Assembly: GCA_026193735.1 (NCBI GenBank)
Contig: JAPHUJ010000281.1
Coordinates: 1-5,567 of the forward strand
Origin: Sulfurovum sp.
GTDB lineage: Bacteria > Campylobacterota > Campylobacteria > Campylobacterales > Sulfurovaceae
DNA length: 5,567 nucleotides
Reading direction: 5' to 3'
A model generated the notes under the pieces. It was given only the letters and a program-made list of their open reading frames with translations, did no database searches and was not told the origin of the DNA. The translations under genes and the position numbers were made by a program. The first letter of the stretch is position 1; each line of letters opens with the position of its first letter. Of the stretch, positions 5,003-5,567 are shown piece after piece.

Positions 5003-5036
5003 CTGTAACCAATCTGTAACCAATTTTTTCTATACT
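5003..5036 (+). promoter_or_regulatory. Pho-box-like PhoB-type promoter of the porin gene
   Basis: CTGTAAC occurs at 5003-5009 and 5014-5020, separated by CAAT, so the period is 11 bp; the full 11-bp unit TCTGTAACCAA is perfectly tandem at 5002-5023. The E. coli PhoB box is two CTGTCAT-like 7-mers separated by 4 AT-rich bases, placed 10 bp before the -10 in place of a -35. Here exactly 10 bp (5021-5030) separate the box from TATACT (5031-5036). Transcription would start near 5043, followed by AAGGA at 5056-5060 and the ATG at 5070. This predicts activation under phosphate limitation by a PhoB/PhoR-type system. Confidence 0.65.
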
Positions 5037-5069
5037 TCTCCCATCAAAATATAACAAGGAAGTATACAA

Positions 5070-5567
5070 ATGAAAAAAATTGTACTATCAATGGCCGCAC
5101 TAGCGACAGTAGCAATGGCTGAAGGGGACATTAGTCACCCAATTGAACGAATAGAAGAAGTGAAAGACACAACTGAAGTAGCTAAAAAAAGCATCTTCGA
5201 TAGAATTCATTTCCAAGGTGACTTGAGGTTAAGATATGAGAGTAAAGAGACTGATTATTATGATGGTAGTGAAAAGAATCAGTATCTTGGTCGATATCGT
5301 TTAAGACTAGGCTCACATATTGATATTACAGATAATCTTCAATTTGAAGTTGGCATGAGAAGTGGTTTTGGTAATCCAACGTCAGGTAACCAAACTTTTG
5401 TTGAGGCGAATAAGCCTACTGAAGGTCTGTCAGACTACTTTTTCCAGTCGCTTAGATTCAATGCTTTAGCTTTTGATTATACATCTGGTAATTCTACTTG
5501 GAAAGTAGGTAGATCAGCATATATGATGTATAGACCTATTAAATCACAGCTTGTTTGGGATAACGAT
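5070..5567 (+). CDS. Outer-membrane porin, N-terminal part (3' end outside window)
   Basis: The frame is open from the ATG to the end of the window (166 codons). Residues 1-17 (MKKIVLSMAALATVAMA) are a classic Sec signal peptide with a likely AMA/EGD cleavage. A polar Glu/Lys-rich segment (about 18-42) follows. Then come alternating, aromatic-bounded strands such as FQGDLRLRYESK (48-59), LGRYRLRLGSHIDI (73-86), LQFEVGMRSGFG (90-101) and TWKVGRSAYMMYRP (143-156), as expected for a beta-barrel. The pattern matches the putative porins of Campylobacterota, which are large trimer-type channels of roughly 350-450 residues. The start is supported by AAGGA with 9-base spacing. The Pho-box-like promoter suggests a phosphate-starvation porin analogous in role to PhoE or OprP, but pore selectivity cannot be read from this fragment. 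Confidence 0.85.
   Translation, partial: MKKIVLSMAALATVAMAEGDISHPIERIEEVKDTTEVAKKSIFDRIHFQGDLRLRYESKETDYYDGSEKNQYLGRYRLRLGSHIDITDNLQFEVGMRSGFGNPTSGNQTFVEANKPTEGLSDYFFQSLRFNALAFDYTSGNSTWKVGRSAYMMYRPIKSQLVWDND

Noticed and set aside
5002..5023. The two TCTGTAACCAA units as the start of a CRISPR or other iterated repeat array.
   Set aside because: There are only two adjacent units with no spacers, and their placement relative to the -10 is explained by a PhoB-type box.

Overview
The window looks like a chromosomal segment of a Campylobacterota (epsilonproteobacterial) genome, possibly related to Sulfurovum or Sulfurimonas. I infer this from the gene set and moderately AT-rich base composition: a short NifU-like protein followed by an unnamed helical protein and a compact murE, a thioredoxin-like [2Fe-2S] ferredoxin, panD joined to ybaB, and an outer-membrane protein of the 'putative porin' type. 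The genus is a guess.

Layout. (1) Positions 1-2064, + strand: a tightly packed operon with the 3' end of a NifU-like Fe-S scaffold, a 191-residue TPR-like protein, and murE (UDP-MurNAc-tripeptide synthetase, GTG start), with gaps of only 1-2 bases. (2) Positions 2104-2712, - strand: a protein with a GHSCP motif resembling the FmdE family, convergent with murE and divergent from the next gene. (3) Positions 2854-3231, + strand: a single-gene [2Fe-2S] ferredoxin unit ended by a 10-bp-stem hairpin. (4) Positions 3372-4054, + strand: panD and ybaB, overlapping by one base and so probably translationally coupled. (5) Positions 4025-4378: a rearranged intergenic stretch. The last codons of ybaB are repeated 103 bp downstream around an insert of about 83 bp. 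A 41-codon gene with a good ribosome binding site follows on the - strand, sharing a divergent promoter region with the next gene. (6) Positions 4379-4909, + strand: a small cytoplasmic ankyrin-repeat protein. (7) Positions 5070-5567, + strand: the start of an outer-membrane porin with a signal peptide. Its promoter has the architecture of a PhoB-activated promoter: two CTGTAAC repeats with an 11-bp period, then exactly 10 bp to a TATACT -10 box.

Most genes are housekeeping: peptidoglycan precursor synthesis (murE), beta-alanine supply for CoA (panD), Fe-S and electron-transfer chemistry (NifU-like protein, ferredoxin), and nucleoid association (ybaB). The less ordinary material is the Pho-box-driven porin, the duplicated ybaB 3' end, the unnamed 41-residue basic protein beside the ankyrin gene, and the FmdE-like protein without a methanofuran context. 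I see no CRISPR array, phage, transposase, tRNA or rRNA. Nothing here is convincingly a new multi-gene system.
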